The notes under the pieces: generated by a model
Seen by the model: the letters and a program-made list of their open reading frames with translations, nothing else
Databases searched by the model: none
Told to the model about the DNA's origin: nothing
Shown here: piece by piece, positions 20,626 through 29,280 of the stretch
How the letters are laid out: each line of letters begins with the position of its first letter
Position numbering within the stretch: the first letter of the stretch is position 1
Translations under genes and position numbers: made by a program
Source of the DNA: a virus
Strand: one strand, 5' to 3'
Length of the DNA stretch: 56,939 nt
Virus record (IMG/VR): IMGVR_UViG_3300042881_004166
Span: 1-56,939 of that record

Positions 20626-21338
20626 TGAAAATTGAATTTCTTCCAAAATATAGAGGTCTTGAGAAGATATTTCCACAACCTCAATCAGTATCCTCATTGC
20701 TTCCAGAATGGTGGAAAAAACAAAAAAGCTATTTAAATGACGATACATCCGTTCACAGTGGTAACATGCTCTTAACAGTAAAAAAATGTCAAGCAGTTTT
20801 TGACTCTATGACTTTTGGATACTATTTGCTTTGTCCCATGGATCTAAGCATAGATGCCACTGGAGACACATTAACAATTGATATTCCAAACGATACAAGA
20901 GAGTTTCAAAAATTTTTATTAGCCCATCATTTATCTGAACAAATTCAGGAATACCCTATACCTAATAATTTTCACAAACAGGTTATAAGAATACATCCAA
21001 TGTGGGTTGTTAGAACAGAGACTGGGTACAGTTGCTTGTTTGTAAACCCAATGCACGGATCAAAGAGTCCTCTACAAGCCATTCCAGGGCTAATAGATAC
21101 CGATAAGTATGTTTCTGATGGCTACTTGTCCTTTTTTGTAGAAAAAGGATTTAAGGGAGTAATTGAACAAGGAACTCCAATTGTTCAAGTTATTCCTTTT
21201 AAAAGAGATGACTGGGAAAGCTCACTAAATAAGGAAAAGGATTCTGATACACAAATAAGAGCCCAACAACTTTCAGTCAGATCAGTTTTCAGAAATGGTT
21301 ATAGGAAAAAAATGTGGTCGAAAAAAATATTTCGATAA
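20625..21338 (+). CDS. DUF6065-like phage protein
   Basis: This gene encodes 237 residues from the ATG at 20625, which overlaps the previous stop; a longer frame starts at 20607. Features in order: LPEWWKKQKSY, LTVKKCQAVFDSMTFGYYLLCPMD, IRIHPMWVVRTETGYSCLFVNP and GVIEQGTPIVQVIPFKRDDWES. The same order occurs in the 22014 product and, more loosely, in the one at 5303. The family has no known function; the beta-rich layout and conserved aromatic and Pro residues suggest a binding fold. It is coupled to neighbours on both sides. Confidence 0.7.
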   Translation: MKIEFLPKYRGLEKIFPQPQSVSSLLPEWWKKQKSYLNDDTSVHSGNMLLTVKKCQAVFDSMTFGYYLLCPMDLSIDATGDTLTIDIPNDTREFQKFLLAHHLSEQIQEYPIPNNFHKQVIRIHPMWVVRTETGYSCLFVNPMHGSKSPLQAIPGLIDTDKYVSDGYLSFFVEKGFKGVIEQGTPIVQVIPFKRDDWESSLNKEKDSDTQIRAQQLSVRSVFRNGYRKKMWSKKIFR

Positions 21339-22024
21339 ATAAAAGTTTTCCTATACTAAGGGCACCATTTGAATCTAACTCTTGGCTAGAGATGTCTTCA
21401 ATGAGCTTTAAGGATATATTAAAAGAGTGCAATGTATTTTACGATTGGGCAACCTGGGATCAAGTTTTAAAAAAATATAAAGACAATGTATTAAAACCAA
21501 TAAACCTATATGTAGATAATTTTGGAATTAAGCCAGAAGTAGAAGTAGTTTCTAAAAATGAAATTAATTTAATATACAAGAACTACTCAGACATTTTATG
21601 GCAAGGACACCCCACAAGTAATAAACAAATATCAAGTATATTCTATGCATCCGAAAAAGCTATGGTCAGGCAGTTTTATCCATCGTTTTTGTCTATTGAA
21701 AGCTTTAAGGAATTGTTAGACCAAAATGATTTTAAGCAGGCCTCTGATAGAGTTTTTAAAATATATGTTCCCTGGATTATTGATTGTTATGCAGAATACA
21801 GCATAAAAAATATTCAAAAAGACCCAGTAATCTGTATTATAGAGAGCCGTGGAGTCTTTGAAAAAACCAATAATAATGATATAATAAAGGAACCAACTTT
21901 TATAGATTTTTGTTTTTTATCTAATGAAAAACAAATAAGGTTAATAGAGAGAAATACTCCACTATTTTATATTTCTATAAAAGCTACAGAAAAGGTTATT
22001 CAAAAAATTATTAATGAGCAATAA
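21314..22024 (+). CDS. Divergent protein, possibly DUF6065-related
   Basis: This gene encodes 236 residues from a GTG at 21314 (25-nt overlap; an ATG lies at 21389-21391). KIYVPWIIDCYAEYSIKNIQKDPV and IRLIERNTPLFYISIK take the places of the MWVVxTxxGYSxLxxNP and IEQGTPIxQVxPFKR segments of the neighbours, at similar spacing. The N-terminal LPEW motif is missing. I read it as a highly diverged duplicate; an unrelated origin is possible. Confidence 0.5.
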   Translation: MVEKNISINKSFPILRAPFESNSWLEMSSMSFKDILKECNVFYDWATWDQVLKKYKDNVLKPINLYVDNFGIKPEVEVVSKNEINLIYKNYSDILWQGHPTSNKQISSIFYASEKAMVRQFYPSFLSIESFKELLDQNDFKQASDRVFKIYVPWIIDCYAEYSIKNIQKDPVICIIESRGVFEKTNNNDIIKEPTFIDFCFLSNEKQIRLIERNTPLFYISIKATEKVIQKIINEQ

Positions 22025-22766
22025 CAATTTAATAATCAAATTTACCCCAGCAGAGGTTAATCTTAATTTTGAGCCAAAAGACTATGCTCCACCATCTCCT
22101 GCAATAAATAAATTGCCAGAATGGTATAGAAAGCTTTCTAGGTTTCAAACATCTAATGATTTGTCAAAGTTGTTTCCAGTAAATGATAGAGGCACTGATG
22201 GTAGTGCTGGTTCTACTAAATTGTGCATGCCATTCCTTGATTCCCTATCGGCAGGTTACATGTTTTGCTTAGAAGATGATGTCGAAGTAACTTTAGATAA
22301 AAAAGGGTTTCCTTCTATTAAAAATACAAACGATTTTATGTTGGTAGATAAAAGAAATATGGTCGAGGTTGCAGTTCCACACGAACACCACCCTATGCAT
22401 TATGGATGGAAAATACCTTGGCATTGCGAAACTCCCCCAGGATATTCTATTTTAATTACACACCCACACAATAGGCATGACCTACCCTTTACCACTCTTT
22501 CTGGAATTATAGACTCTGACGATTGGAACGCACCAGTATTTACAGCATTTTTTTTAAAAAGAAACTTTATGGGAACTATTAAAAAAGGAACTCCCATATT
22601 CCAAGTTTTTCCATTTAAAAGAGAAAACTGGGAAATGTCATTAGATTATTCTAAAGAAGATATTGTGCAAAAAAAGATTAAAGAAGAAAAAAGAAGAATA
22701 TCAATATATTCATACTATAAAGACTTTGTATGGAAAAGAAAAAACTACACAAGGAAAGAGGAATAA
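22014..22766 (+). CDS. DUF6065-like phage protein
   Basis: This gene encodes 250 residues, with an 11-nt overlap with the previous gene. It contains APPSPAINKLPEWYRKLSRF, TKLCMPFLDSLSAGYMFCLEDD, YGWKIPWHCETPPGYSILITHPHN and GTIKKGTPIFQVFPFKRENWEMS. It is the clearest paralogue of the 20625 product. The conserved W-H/V...T-x-x-GYSxL...HP and GTPIxQVxPFKR parts look like opposite sides of one binding pocket. Function unknown. Confidence 0.7.
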   Translation: MSNNNLIIKFTPAEVNLNFEPKDYAPPSPAINKLPEWYRKLSRFQTSNDLSKLFPVNDRGTDGSAGSTKLCMPFLDSLSAGYMFCLEDDVEVTLDKKGFPSIKNTNDFMLVDKRNMVEVAVPHEHHPMHYGWKIPWHCETPPGYSILITHPHNRHDLPFTTLSGIIDSDDWNAPVFTAFFLKRNFMGTIKKGTPIFQVFPFKRENWEMSLDYSKEDIVQKKIKEEKRRISIYSYYKDFVWKRKNYTRKEE

Positions 22767-23417
22767 ATGGAATATATATTGTCTGGAAAAAATAAGCCTA
22801 GTGGAAAACCCCACAAGTTTTTTGAAAGAATTTTGGACAACGACTTAAAAGAGTTGTCTTTGTTTTTACAAGATCAATATTCTAAAATTGAAAATTTAAG
22901 CATGAAAGGAATTACCGAGGTGGGCAAATCGGACTACTGGAAAGAATCTGGTAGCGTATCTACAATAAAATGGAGAGACTATAATGTTTTTCAATTCTAC
23001 CACCCAGGGATATACAATTTGTACAAGGAGCTGTCCAGCGTAATTAAAGAAGCTTGCTCTTATTATGAAATTGATTTTGATAAACAAAAATATATGGTTC
23101 AGGGGTGGTTTAATATAAATTATTCAGAAATTGGAAAACTAGATTGGCACGACCACGGAGGTCCTTATGCTCCATATTTCCACGGATTCTACTGCGTAAA
23201 AGCAGAACCGTCAATTACTTATTATAAAGTTTTTGAAAAAGAAACTGAAAATCATAATATAGATAACAGGATGATTGTTTCAGAAATGGGTCACCCGCAT
23301 GCTATGGGTAATTGGGACTGGGAAGGTCCCAGAATTACAATTGCTTACGACATAATGCCATTAAATTCTATTATTGAAGCAAAAGCAAGCCCTCAACACT
23401 GGATACCGCTATTATGA
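22767..23417 (+). CDS. 2OG-Fe(II) oxygenase-like protein (HDH type)
   Basis: This gene encodes 216 residues; the start follows the previous stop directly. WHDHGG (H128, D129, H130) precedes FHGFYCVKAEPSITYYKV, and HPHAMGNW (H176/H178) with PRITIAYDI (R189) follows. This H-x-H/D ... H ... R order is that of double-stranded beta-helix Fe(II)/2-oxoglutarate oxygenases, in which Arg binds 2OG. Small phage proteins of this layout are often classed as putative 2OG-Fe(II) oxygenases. Substrate unknown. It is coupled to its paralogue at 23414 (ATGA overlap). Confidence 0.65.
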   Translation: MEYILSGKNKPSGKPHKFFERILDNDLKELSLFLQDQYSKIENLSMKGITEVGKSDYWKESGSVSTIKWRDYNVFQFYHPGIYNLYKELSSVIKEACSYYEIDFDKQKYMVQGWFNINYSEIGKLDWHDHGGPYAPYFHGFYCVKAEPSITYYKVFEKETENHNIDNRMIVSEMGHPHAMGNWDWEGPRITIAYDIMPLNSIIEAKASPQHWIPLL

Positions 23418-24079
23418 AAGAAAAAAAAGATCAGAGATTTTTTGAAAGAACTTTAGATAATAATTTAGAAAATCTTTATAGTTTTTTGTTAGAAAAAAAT
23501 AATGAATTAGTTGAACAGGCAAGCAAAGAACTGGGAGAGGGATTAGATAAAGCCCTAGCTCAAGATCCAGGAATTCTGGATGGTATTGCTACAAAAAATA
23601 GTGACAAATATAATCTTTGGACATTCGACAACCCAGAAATAAAAAAGTTAAAAGAGGCTATTGCCGACATGACAAAAGAAGCTTGTGCGTACTATGAGTA
23701 TAACGATAGTTCGTCAAAATTTATTACTCATGCTTGGTTTAATTTAGATAAAAAAATAGAGGATCTTGGTCGGTCTGTAGACCCAAGAAAAGAAAGTTCG
23801 TTTTTTCACGACCACATGGACGGATCAGGATTTCCGCAGCTACATGGATTCTATTGCGTAAAAGCAGAGCCTTCAAGTACTTATTATAAAATTAACAATA
23901 AAGATATCTTTGAAAATGTTAATAAAAACAACAGGGCTATTTTATCGGAAACTGGTAACCCCCACGGTAGAGGTAACTGGTACGAGGATGAACCAAGAAT
24001 GACGATAGCCTATGATGTTATTGTGGTTCCAAATGGACCAATGGGCATAGATAGTATTTTTGTGGATCTGTTTGAATGA
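23414..24079 (+). CDS. 2OG-Fe(II) oxygenase-like protein (HDH type)
   Basis: This gene encodes 221 residues and is a paralogue of the 22767 product. FFHDHMDGSG (H132, D133, H134) precedes LHGFYCVKAEPSSTYYKI; NPHGRGNW (H184) and PRMTIAYDV (R195) follow. The C-terminus differs and lacks the WIPLL end. With the inactive copy at 20065 it makes a family of three within 4 kb, suggesting duplication followed by specialisation. It overlaps the next gene by 4 nt. Confidence 0.65.
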   Translation: MKEKKDQRFFERTLDNNLENLYSFLLEKNNELVEQASKELGEGLDKALAQDPGILDGIATKNSDKYNLWTFDNPEIKKLKEAIADMTKEACAYYEYNDSSSKFITHAWFNLDKKIEDLGRSVDPRKESSFFHDHMDGSGFPQLHGFYCVKAEPSSTYYKINNKDIFENVNKNNRAILSETGNPHGRGNWYEDEPRMTIAYDVIVVPNGPMGIDSIFVDLFE

Positions 24080-24897
24080 AAGACATTGGCATAGTTTTAT
24101 ATTCTTTTCAAAATAAAGATTTAGTCGATTTGGTTGAAAAAAATATAGAAAGTTCCAGCGGTTTAAACAATTTATTTTTTTATATAATTGATCAAAACAA
24201 TATTGATAGAAAGAAAAACTTTAAATCTATATATCCAAATGTAAAAATTTATTATAAATATGTAAAATGGGATAGTATTAAAAGCCCAATTTTGCATAAA
24301 CAAGAAGGGTATAGGCTTTTTAAAAAAGAATACTTTTTGTTAATTGGAGACGGAGTAAGTCTAAATAAAAATTGGGACGAGGATCTTATTGAAAAAATAG
24401 AATTTCTTAGCTTAGAAAGAGAATGTGTCCTGTCTGGAAATCATGAGATAGTCCCATATTTAGAAAATCCGTTTATTATTTCATATAAAAGAGAGCCTAT
24501 TTTTCAAGAAACTTTAACAAAATATATAGACAAAGATTTTATTTTTACAAAATCTAAATCTTTTTTGTATAACAAATTGCCAGGTTATTTAAAGTACTAT
24601 GGAGAAAAAGAGCACCTATCAATATATTTTAATTTAATAAAAATTTTTGCCCTTCCAACAAATTTTTTTAAAAATGAAACAGTTGAGCTAGATAAAATTG
24701 AATATTTGCCTTTTTCTATATATCACGGGTATAATGAGTTTTTGGGTAAATGGGGAGCAAGCATTAAGAGTTTGTTTGGATTTGAGGTATGCAGCCTTCC
24801 GTTTTCTGGAAATGATGTTTCGTACGACCCTTCTGGCTCTTTAACAGACAAGCTCGGCGGAGAAAGATATCTAGACCCTAAAGGAGTAATTAATTAA
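24076..24897 (+). CDS. Glycosyltransferase-like protein (GlcNAc-transferase type)
   Basis: This gene encodes 273 residues. The start (IGIVLYSFQNKDLVDLVEKNIESSS) is like the first strand of GT-A folds. YRLFKKEYFLLIGDGVSLNKNWDEDLIEKI corresponds to the metal and nucleotide-sugar site of the family of polypeptide GlcNAc-transferases (YxLxiDaHxxFxxnWDxxLi), with GDG for DAH. The C-terminal LPFSIYHGYNEFLGKWGASIKSLFGF may be the acceptor side. In eukaryotes members glycosylate hydroxyproline, which is notable next to two prolyl-hydroxylase-like genes. The assignment is by motif only. Confidence 0.55.
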   Translation: MKDIGIVLYSFQNKDLVDLVEKNIESSSGLNNLFFYIIDQNNIDRKKNFKSIYPNVKIYYKYVKWDSIKSPILHKQEGYRLFKKEYFLLIGDGVSLNKNWDEDLIEKIEFLSLERECVLSGNHEIVPYLENPFIISYKREPIFQETLTKYIDKDFIFTKSKSFLYNKLPGYLKYYGEKEHLSIYFNLIKIFALPTNFFKNETVELDKIEYLPFSIYHGYNEFLGKWGASIKSLFGFEVCSLPFSGNDVSYDPSGSLTDKLGGERYLDPKGVIN

Positions 24898-25607
24898 TGA
24901 AAGGAAAACTTATAGTTGGGGGATTTAATATAGGAAATTTTAAAGATACCCCTCAAAGAACAATAGAAGCCATATATTCCTCAGACGTTATTGTTGCGGA
25001 GCACGCAGAATTTTTTGATTACTTTTTAGATATTAAAAACAAAAAAACAAACGCAGAGATTATTAATTATCTACCAGAGTTAAATAATAAAAAAGATATA
25101 ATTAAAAAAATAGTTAATTATATTTTTGAAGGTAAAAACGTTTTGCTTATAGTGCAAGAAGGAATGCCATTAATTCATGATCCAGGATTCGAAATAGTAA
25201 AAGATGTAGTCGAGTCAGACCTAAAGATAACAGTTATTCCTGGACCAACAGCTCCTATTGCGGCACTGTGTGTATCTGGGTTTGCATCAGACAAATTTAT
25301 ATTTAATTCAGATATCCCAGATGATGCTGACAAAGCGCTAGAAATGTTTAACAAACTAAAAAATGAAAGCAGATCGGTAATATTTTTTGATAAAATAATA
25401 AATATTAAAAGAAATTTATTGCTGTTATCGGAGTCAGTGGGAGGACAAAGGCGAGTCTGTATCTGTATAAATTTAACAAAAGAAGATGAAAGAATAATTA
25501 CTGTACCAATTAATTATATGATAGAATGGGTTAACTCTTCGGGTTTTGAAGAAGTGAAATTAAGAGATTCAAAAATTACGTTAGTTGTAGAAGGGGTAAT
25601 GAATTGA
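24897..25607 (+). CDS. RsmI-like tetrapyrrole-methylase-family protein
   Basis: This gene encodes 236 residues. GGFNIGNFKDTPQRTIEAIYSSDVIVAEH (8-36) parallels the ATPIGNLxDxTLRAxExLxxADxIxAED start of RsmI, and EGMPLIHDPGFEIVKDV with VIPGPTAPIAALCVSGFASDKFIF (88-136) is the SAM-binding core. RsmI 2'-O-methylates C1402 of 16S rRNA. A phage copy could act on rRNA or on another target; the usual RsmI C-terminal domain is reduced. Overlaps are TAATG with the gene before and TTGA with the gene after. Confidence 0.75.
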   Translation: MKGKLIVGGFNIGNFKDTPQRTIEAIYSSDVIVAEHAEFFDYFLDIKNKKTNAEIINYLPELNNKKDIIKKIVNYIFEGKNVLLIVQEGMPLIHDPGFEIVKDVVESDLKITVIPGPTAPIAALCVSGFASDKFIFNSDIPDDADKALEMFNKLKNESRSVIFFDKIINIKRNLLLLSESVGGQRRVCICINLTKEDERIITVPINYMIEWVNSSGFEEVKLRDSKITLVVEGVMN

Positions 25608-26152
25608 GCAGCATGATAAAGATTGTAGAAGACTTTATATCAGAACAAGATGCGTTTGCTCTAATAGAAGAAATGCAATCTCCGTCTAAAATAAATCCAT
25701 ACCCAGAATACTATAAAGACAGAAATGGTGGTACTGCTTTTCCATATAACAACAGGGTGATGGACATATTAAAAAAATATTCAGTAAGAGCAAATCACAT
25801 TCAAAAAGAATTTTTTAATTTAAAAGACAAAGTAATTGTTACCAAGGCTTTTGGATCGTGGTGGCAGCCAGGACAAAGTGGAAGTCCTCACATAGATGCA
25901 ATTGAAAAAGAGCCTTTTATAGAATATAGCACCGTCATTTATTTAAATGATGACTACGAAGGCGGAGAGATCTATTTTCCAAAACAAAATTTTGAACATA
26001 GGCCTAAGTCCTTGTCAGCTATTTTTTTTCCAGGAAACAAATATGAATACTTACATGGAGTAAAAGAAATAACTAAAGGAAATAGATTTACCGCACTTTA
26101 TATGCAATCTACAAAAGTAGATTTCGCCGACCCAGACTTTGAGGTATTGTAA
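25604..26152 (+). CDS. 2OG-Fe(II) oxygenase, prolyl-4-hydroxylase type
   Basis: This gene encodes 182 residues. SPHIDA (H96, D98) and HGVKEITKGNRFTALY (H151, R161) give the complete iron and 2OG site; YSTVIYLNDDYEGGEIYF between them is the typical strand of prolyl-4-hydroxylase-like phage enzymes. Start: TTG at 25604, with AGGGG 8 nt upstream and overlapping the previous stop; an ATG 9 nt later is the alternative. The reaction would be hydroxylation of a protein side chain or small molecule using O2 and 2-oxoglutarate. Related to the next gene. Confidence 0.8.
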   Translation: MSSMIKIVEDFISEQDAFALIEEMQSPSKINPYPEYYKDRNGGTAFPYNNRVMDILKKYSVRANHIQKEFFNLKDKVIVTKAFGSWWQPGQSGSPHIDAIEKEPFIEYSTVIYLNDDYEGGEIYFPKQNFEHRPKSLSAIFFPGNKYEYLHGVKEITKGNRFTALYMQSTKVDFADPDFEVL

Positions 26153-26805
26153 TGAATAGAGAAATTCTCTCACTTGGAATGGCTTACTATAAAAATATAA
26201 TACCAGATCCAGCATCTTTAATTAAAAAAATTGAAGACTTAGAAATAAAAAGAAGCGAGACTAATGGGTATGAGTCCTTGTATGTTAGAGGGTGGCAGCC
26301 ATGGGACTACGACCATGGTGGAAAAGAAAAAACTGTTTTTTGCTGGCAAAAGTTTATACCAAAATCTGAAGATATTCCAAAAGATGATTTATTTTATAAC
26401 GAGCAAAAAGAAATATCAGATGTATTATTTGGAGCACTAGAAAAAGGATTACAAGATTATTTTTCTATTTATCCATACTCTCAAAAAAATATTAAATCAA
26501 GAGAAAAAACAATGCATCTTTTAAAGTATAAAGAGTCAGGATTCTTGCCAGCACACTCAGACCACGGAATTAGCAGTAGAGTTTTATCGGCATTACTTTA
26601 TTTAAACGACGATTACGAAGGAGGAAATATTAAATTTGAACACGCAGGGGTAACCTTAAAGCCAGAAGCGGGAAGCTTATTGTTTTTTCCTTCTAATTAT
26701 ATATATGTACACGAGGTCTCGGCAGTAACTTCTGGAATTAGATACGCTCTTCCAAACTGGTACCATAATAGGTCTAAGGCCTACTATTCGGATGGCACAG
26801 AATGA
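26152..26805 (+). CDS. 2OG-Fe(II) oxygenase, prolyl-4-hydroxylase type
   Basis: This gene encodes 217 residues. PAHSDH (H135, D137), LSALLYLNDDYEGGNIKF and VHEVSAVTSGIRYAL (H187, R197) form a complete Fe(II)/2OG site; LLFFPS is the strand before the distal His. LNDDYEGG is shared with the previous gene. It carries a longer N-terminal part with WQPWDYDHGG. Two complete, adjacent enzymes suggest different substrates or successive sites. TAATG overlap at the start, ATGA overlap at the end. Confidence 0.8.
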   Translation: MNREILSLGMAYYKNIIPDPASLIKKIEDLEIKRSETNGYESLYVRGWQPWDYDHGGKEKTVFCWQKFIPKSEDIPKDDLFYNEQKEISDVLFGALEKGLQDYFSIYPYSQKNIKSREKTMHLLKYKESGFLPAHSDHGISSRVLSALLYLNDDYEGGNIKFEHAGVTLKPEAGSLLFFPSNYIYVHEVSAVTSGIRYALPNWYHNRSKAYYSDGTE

Positions 26806-27491
26806 CAGTTTTAGTAGTTGGAGCAGTCAGGGGAATAGGAAACGAAGTTGCTAAAAGACTAGTGTCTTTAGGGCATGATGTTATTGGAGTTGGAAGACAC
26901 ATTAGGAATTCCGACAGCAACGATACATTTGAGTATATTCAAACAGACATTGTTGATAAAGAAAAGCTAGAAGATTTATTTAACACTATAAAATCAAGGA
27001 ATGTTGTTATTTCTGGAATTGTAAATTGTGCTGGAGCATACTGGCCATCGCCTGCTTATGGAGAAATTTTTCCACAAGTAGAGCAAATGATGAATGTTAA
27101 CATTTTAGGTCCTTACAATGTTATATCTAAATTCCTTGCGCTTGTAGACCCAAACAAGCATACTCCTGTAATTAATATATCTAGTTTGGCAGCACATAGT
27201 TTAAACTCAGAGTCTATGTATTCAGCATCTAAAGCAGCATTAGAAACCTATACAAGGTCTTTGGCTAAACAAGTTTGCGGTACTGGAATTAGGCCAAACT
27301 GCATAGCCCCAGGACCAATAAGAACTAGATTTACAAAGTTTATGCCAGAAGTTTATTTTCAAACTTTATTGCTGGGTCAAGTTATTCCGAAGGAATATAC
27401 GGTAACCGATATAGCAAATCTAGTAGAGTTACTTTTTGATGAAAAATCATCTAGCCTGTCTGGTCAGGTTTTTCACGTAGGAGGATATTAA
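26802..27491 (+). CDS. Short-chain dehydrogenase/reductase
   Basis: This gene encodes 229 residues. VVGAVRGIGNEVAKRL is the glycine-rich NAD(P)-binding loop, NCAGAYW the NAG motif, NISSLAAHS the catalytic Ser strand, YSASKAALETYTRSLAKQ the catalytic YxxxK, and RPNCIAPGPIRT the PG motif. This is a classical full-length SDR that would oxidise or reduce a hydroxyl or keto group. Arg in GAVRGIG and VGRH after strand 2 suggest NADP(H). As the last gene of the island it may act on an alcohol produced by the oxygenases, which is inference. Confidence 0.88.
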   Translation: MTVLVVGAVRGIGNEVAKRLVSLGHDVIGVGRHIRNSDSNDTFEYIQTDIVDKEKLEDLFNTIKSRNVVISGIVNCAGAYWPSPAYGEIFPQVEQMMNVNILGPYNVISKFLALVDPNKHTPVINISSLAAHSLNSESMYSASKAALETYTRSLAKQVCGTGIRPNCIAPGPIRTRFTKFMPEVYFQTLLLGQVIPKEYTVTDIANLVELLFDEKSSSLSGQVFHVGGY

Positions 27492-27501
27492 AAGTCCTTG
27501 A

Positions 27502-27510
27502 TGGTACAAT
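27502..27510 (+). promoter_or_regulatory. Extended -10 promoter TGGTACAAT, leaderless start
   Basis: TGGTACAAT ends at 27510, six nt before the ATG at 27517; no Shine-Dalgarno is present. It predicts a leaderless mRNA for the LamG tail protein, separate from the island operon. Confidence 0.5.
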
Positions 27511-27516
27511 TTAATC

Positions 27517-29217
27517 ATGTCGTATAATCTTAGAGTTTTATCAGACAACCCGCTGGCCTTTTGGCCAAGCGGGACAGATGATGTTTCTGGATTCGACAAC
27601 CAAGTATCAATAGTTGGATCGGTAGATAATACAAATTTACCATTAGTTATTGGTGCAGAAAGCTCTTCAAAACTTTCTGGAATTGCCGACATTACCTACA
27701 TAGATATAGATGGTATTGCGACTAAAAATTTTTCCGATGATCAATTTTCTATAGAATGCTGGGTTAGGGTAAATACTACCTCTTCTTTAGAGATACCAAT
27801 TGTGGGAGACTCTTCTAATAATATAGGACTATTTTATAAAAAAGGAAACATAGTATTTTCAATAGGAACAGAATCTATAGAGTACACCGTTCCTTTTTTA
27901 AAAAAATCCTTACATATAGTTGGGGTATATAGTAAAAATAAAATTATACTGTATATAGATGGAAAAATAGAAGCAGAAAAAGATCTGTCTAACTTTTCTT
28001 TTTCAAATGAATCTATCACAATGAAGTCAGGACCAGTTAATAATAGTTTAGACCATATGCTCTTAAATTGTGTATCTTTTTATAGAAACTCTTTGACTAA
28101 AGATCAAATTTTATTGCATTACTTAGATAATAAATCTTTAAGTGCTACTCAAATAGTATACCCAGACCAGGGTAATTTTTTTGAACTTAATGATAAATCA
28201 ATATCCGCCAAGTACTCCTATTCCTACCCAGCAAACAAATCCTGGCAGTATTTTATTAATGATAATAATTTATACTATAATTCTCAAAAAGAATTTATTG
28301 GAGTAGTAAAGGGAGACGGAAACCCCCAGTCTATTGTTATTGAAGATTTTATCACAATCCCAAGCGGCCCAGATATAAACTCTTCAAGAATTGAATGGGA
28401 CGGGGATAACGGAGTTTCTGTTTCAGTAAGTATCGATGGTCAAGACTATCAATCTTGCGTTAATGGACAACCCATACCTCAGTATTCACTAAGCTCTTTT
28501 AGTCAAACAAGAAATTTATATATTAGGGTTTATTTTACAACATCAGACGATAGCGTGTACCTGCCATCCTTAAAATTTTTATCCATAAGCTTTTACAATA
28601 ATCAAAAAATTTATTCAAAAAATTCCTCTAATTATATAGCAAGCCAGCAAGACATCCCTGTAAGCAATAACAAATATGAAATACTTTCTACAGATAACAG
28701 AAACGGCATCAGCTTAAAAAATCTTTCATCGTTTTATATAAATACGACAACCCCAACAAAATCGATAGAGTTTTTTTATACCCCGTATTCTATTCAAAAT
28801 GGAGGGTTGGTTACATCTGTTGCTACAAGCGGGTACAGTGCAAGTAGCCTTACTTGGTCAAGCAATACAATATCTAAAAGCAATATATCCAAGATATACG
28901 TTAATGGGGTAGATAAGACAAGCCAGACTAATATAAATAATTTGTTTTTAAAAGATTCTCTTCACCACGTTGTTATTGTTTTTGAAAATAGCATATATGG
29001 AGAAATTTCTATTAATAAATCTAGCGTTTTGGGAGGGCAAAGTCTATACCAGAATGTGGCTATTTATGAGTCAGCCCTGAGTGCTGAAAAGGTTCAGGAT
29101 CATTTTAATAAATATATATCTTCCCAAGGTACAATTATTGAAGATCAGCTAGCAAAAATGTCAGAACTGTCGGTTGATTATTTTAATTCTGACTGGATAG
29201 TGGTACAAAATATTTAA
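27517..29217 (+). CDS. Tail protein with LamG/concanavalin-like domains
   Basis: This gene encodes 566 residues. FSIECWVRV (about 69-77), a central HIVGVYSKNKIILYIDGKIEAEKDL and later SLHHVVIVFENSIYGEISINKS are LamG/concanavalin-type jelly-roll strands; two such domains appear to flank a beta region. The N-terminal LRVLSDNPLAFWPSGTDDVSGF is a common opening of phage LamG proteins (lAdsPxxYWrL). Probably a minor tail protein that binds glycans. Confidence 0.75.
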   Translation: MSYNLRVLSDNPLAFWPSGTDDVSGFDNQVSIVGSVDNTNLPLVIGAESSSKLSGIADITYIDIDGIATKNFSDDQFSIECWVRVNTTSSLEIPIVGDSSNNIGLFYKKGNIVFSIGTESIEYTVPFLKKSLHIVGVYSKNKIILYIDGKIEAEKDLSNFSFSNESITMKSGPVNNSLDHMLLNCVSFYRNSLTKDQILLHYLDNKSLSATQIVYPDQGNFFELNDKSISAKYSYSYPANKSWQYFINDNNLYYNSQKEFIGVVKGDGNPQSIVIEDFITIPSGPDINSSRIEWDGDNGVSVSVSIDGQDYQSCVNGQPIPQYSLSSFSQTRNLYIRVYFTTSDDSVYLPSLKFLSISFYNNQKIYSKNSSNYIASQQDIPVSNNKYEILSTDNRNGISLKNLSSFYINTTTPTKSIEFFYTPYSIQNGGLVTSVATSGYSASSLTWSSNTISKSNISKIYVNGVDKTSQTNINNLFLKDSLHHVVIVFENSIYGEISINKSSVLGGQSLYQNVAIYESALSAEKVQDHFNKYISSQGTIIEDQLAKMSELSVDYFNSDWIVVQNI

Positions 29218-29280
29218 ATATCTTTAGGATATGGCAAAAATCTGGACTTTATTTTGAAATAATGGTAAACTTAGGGAACA

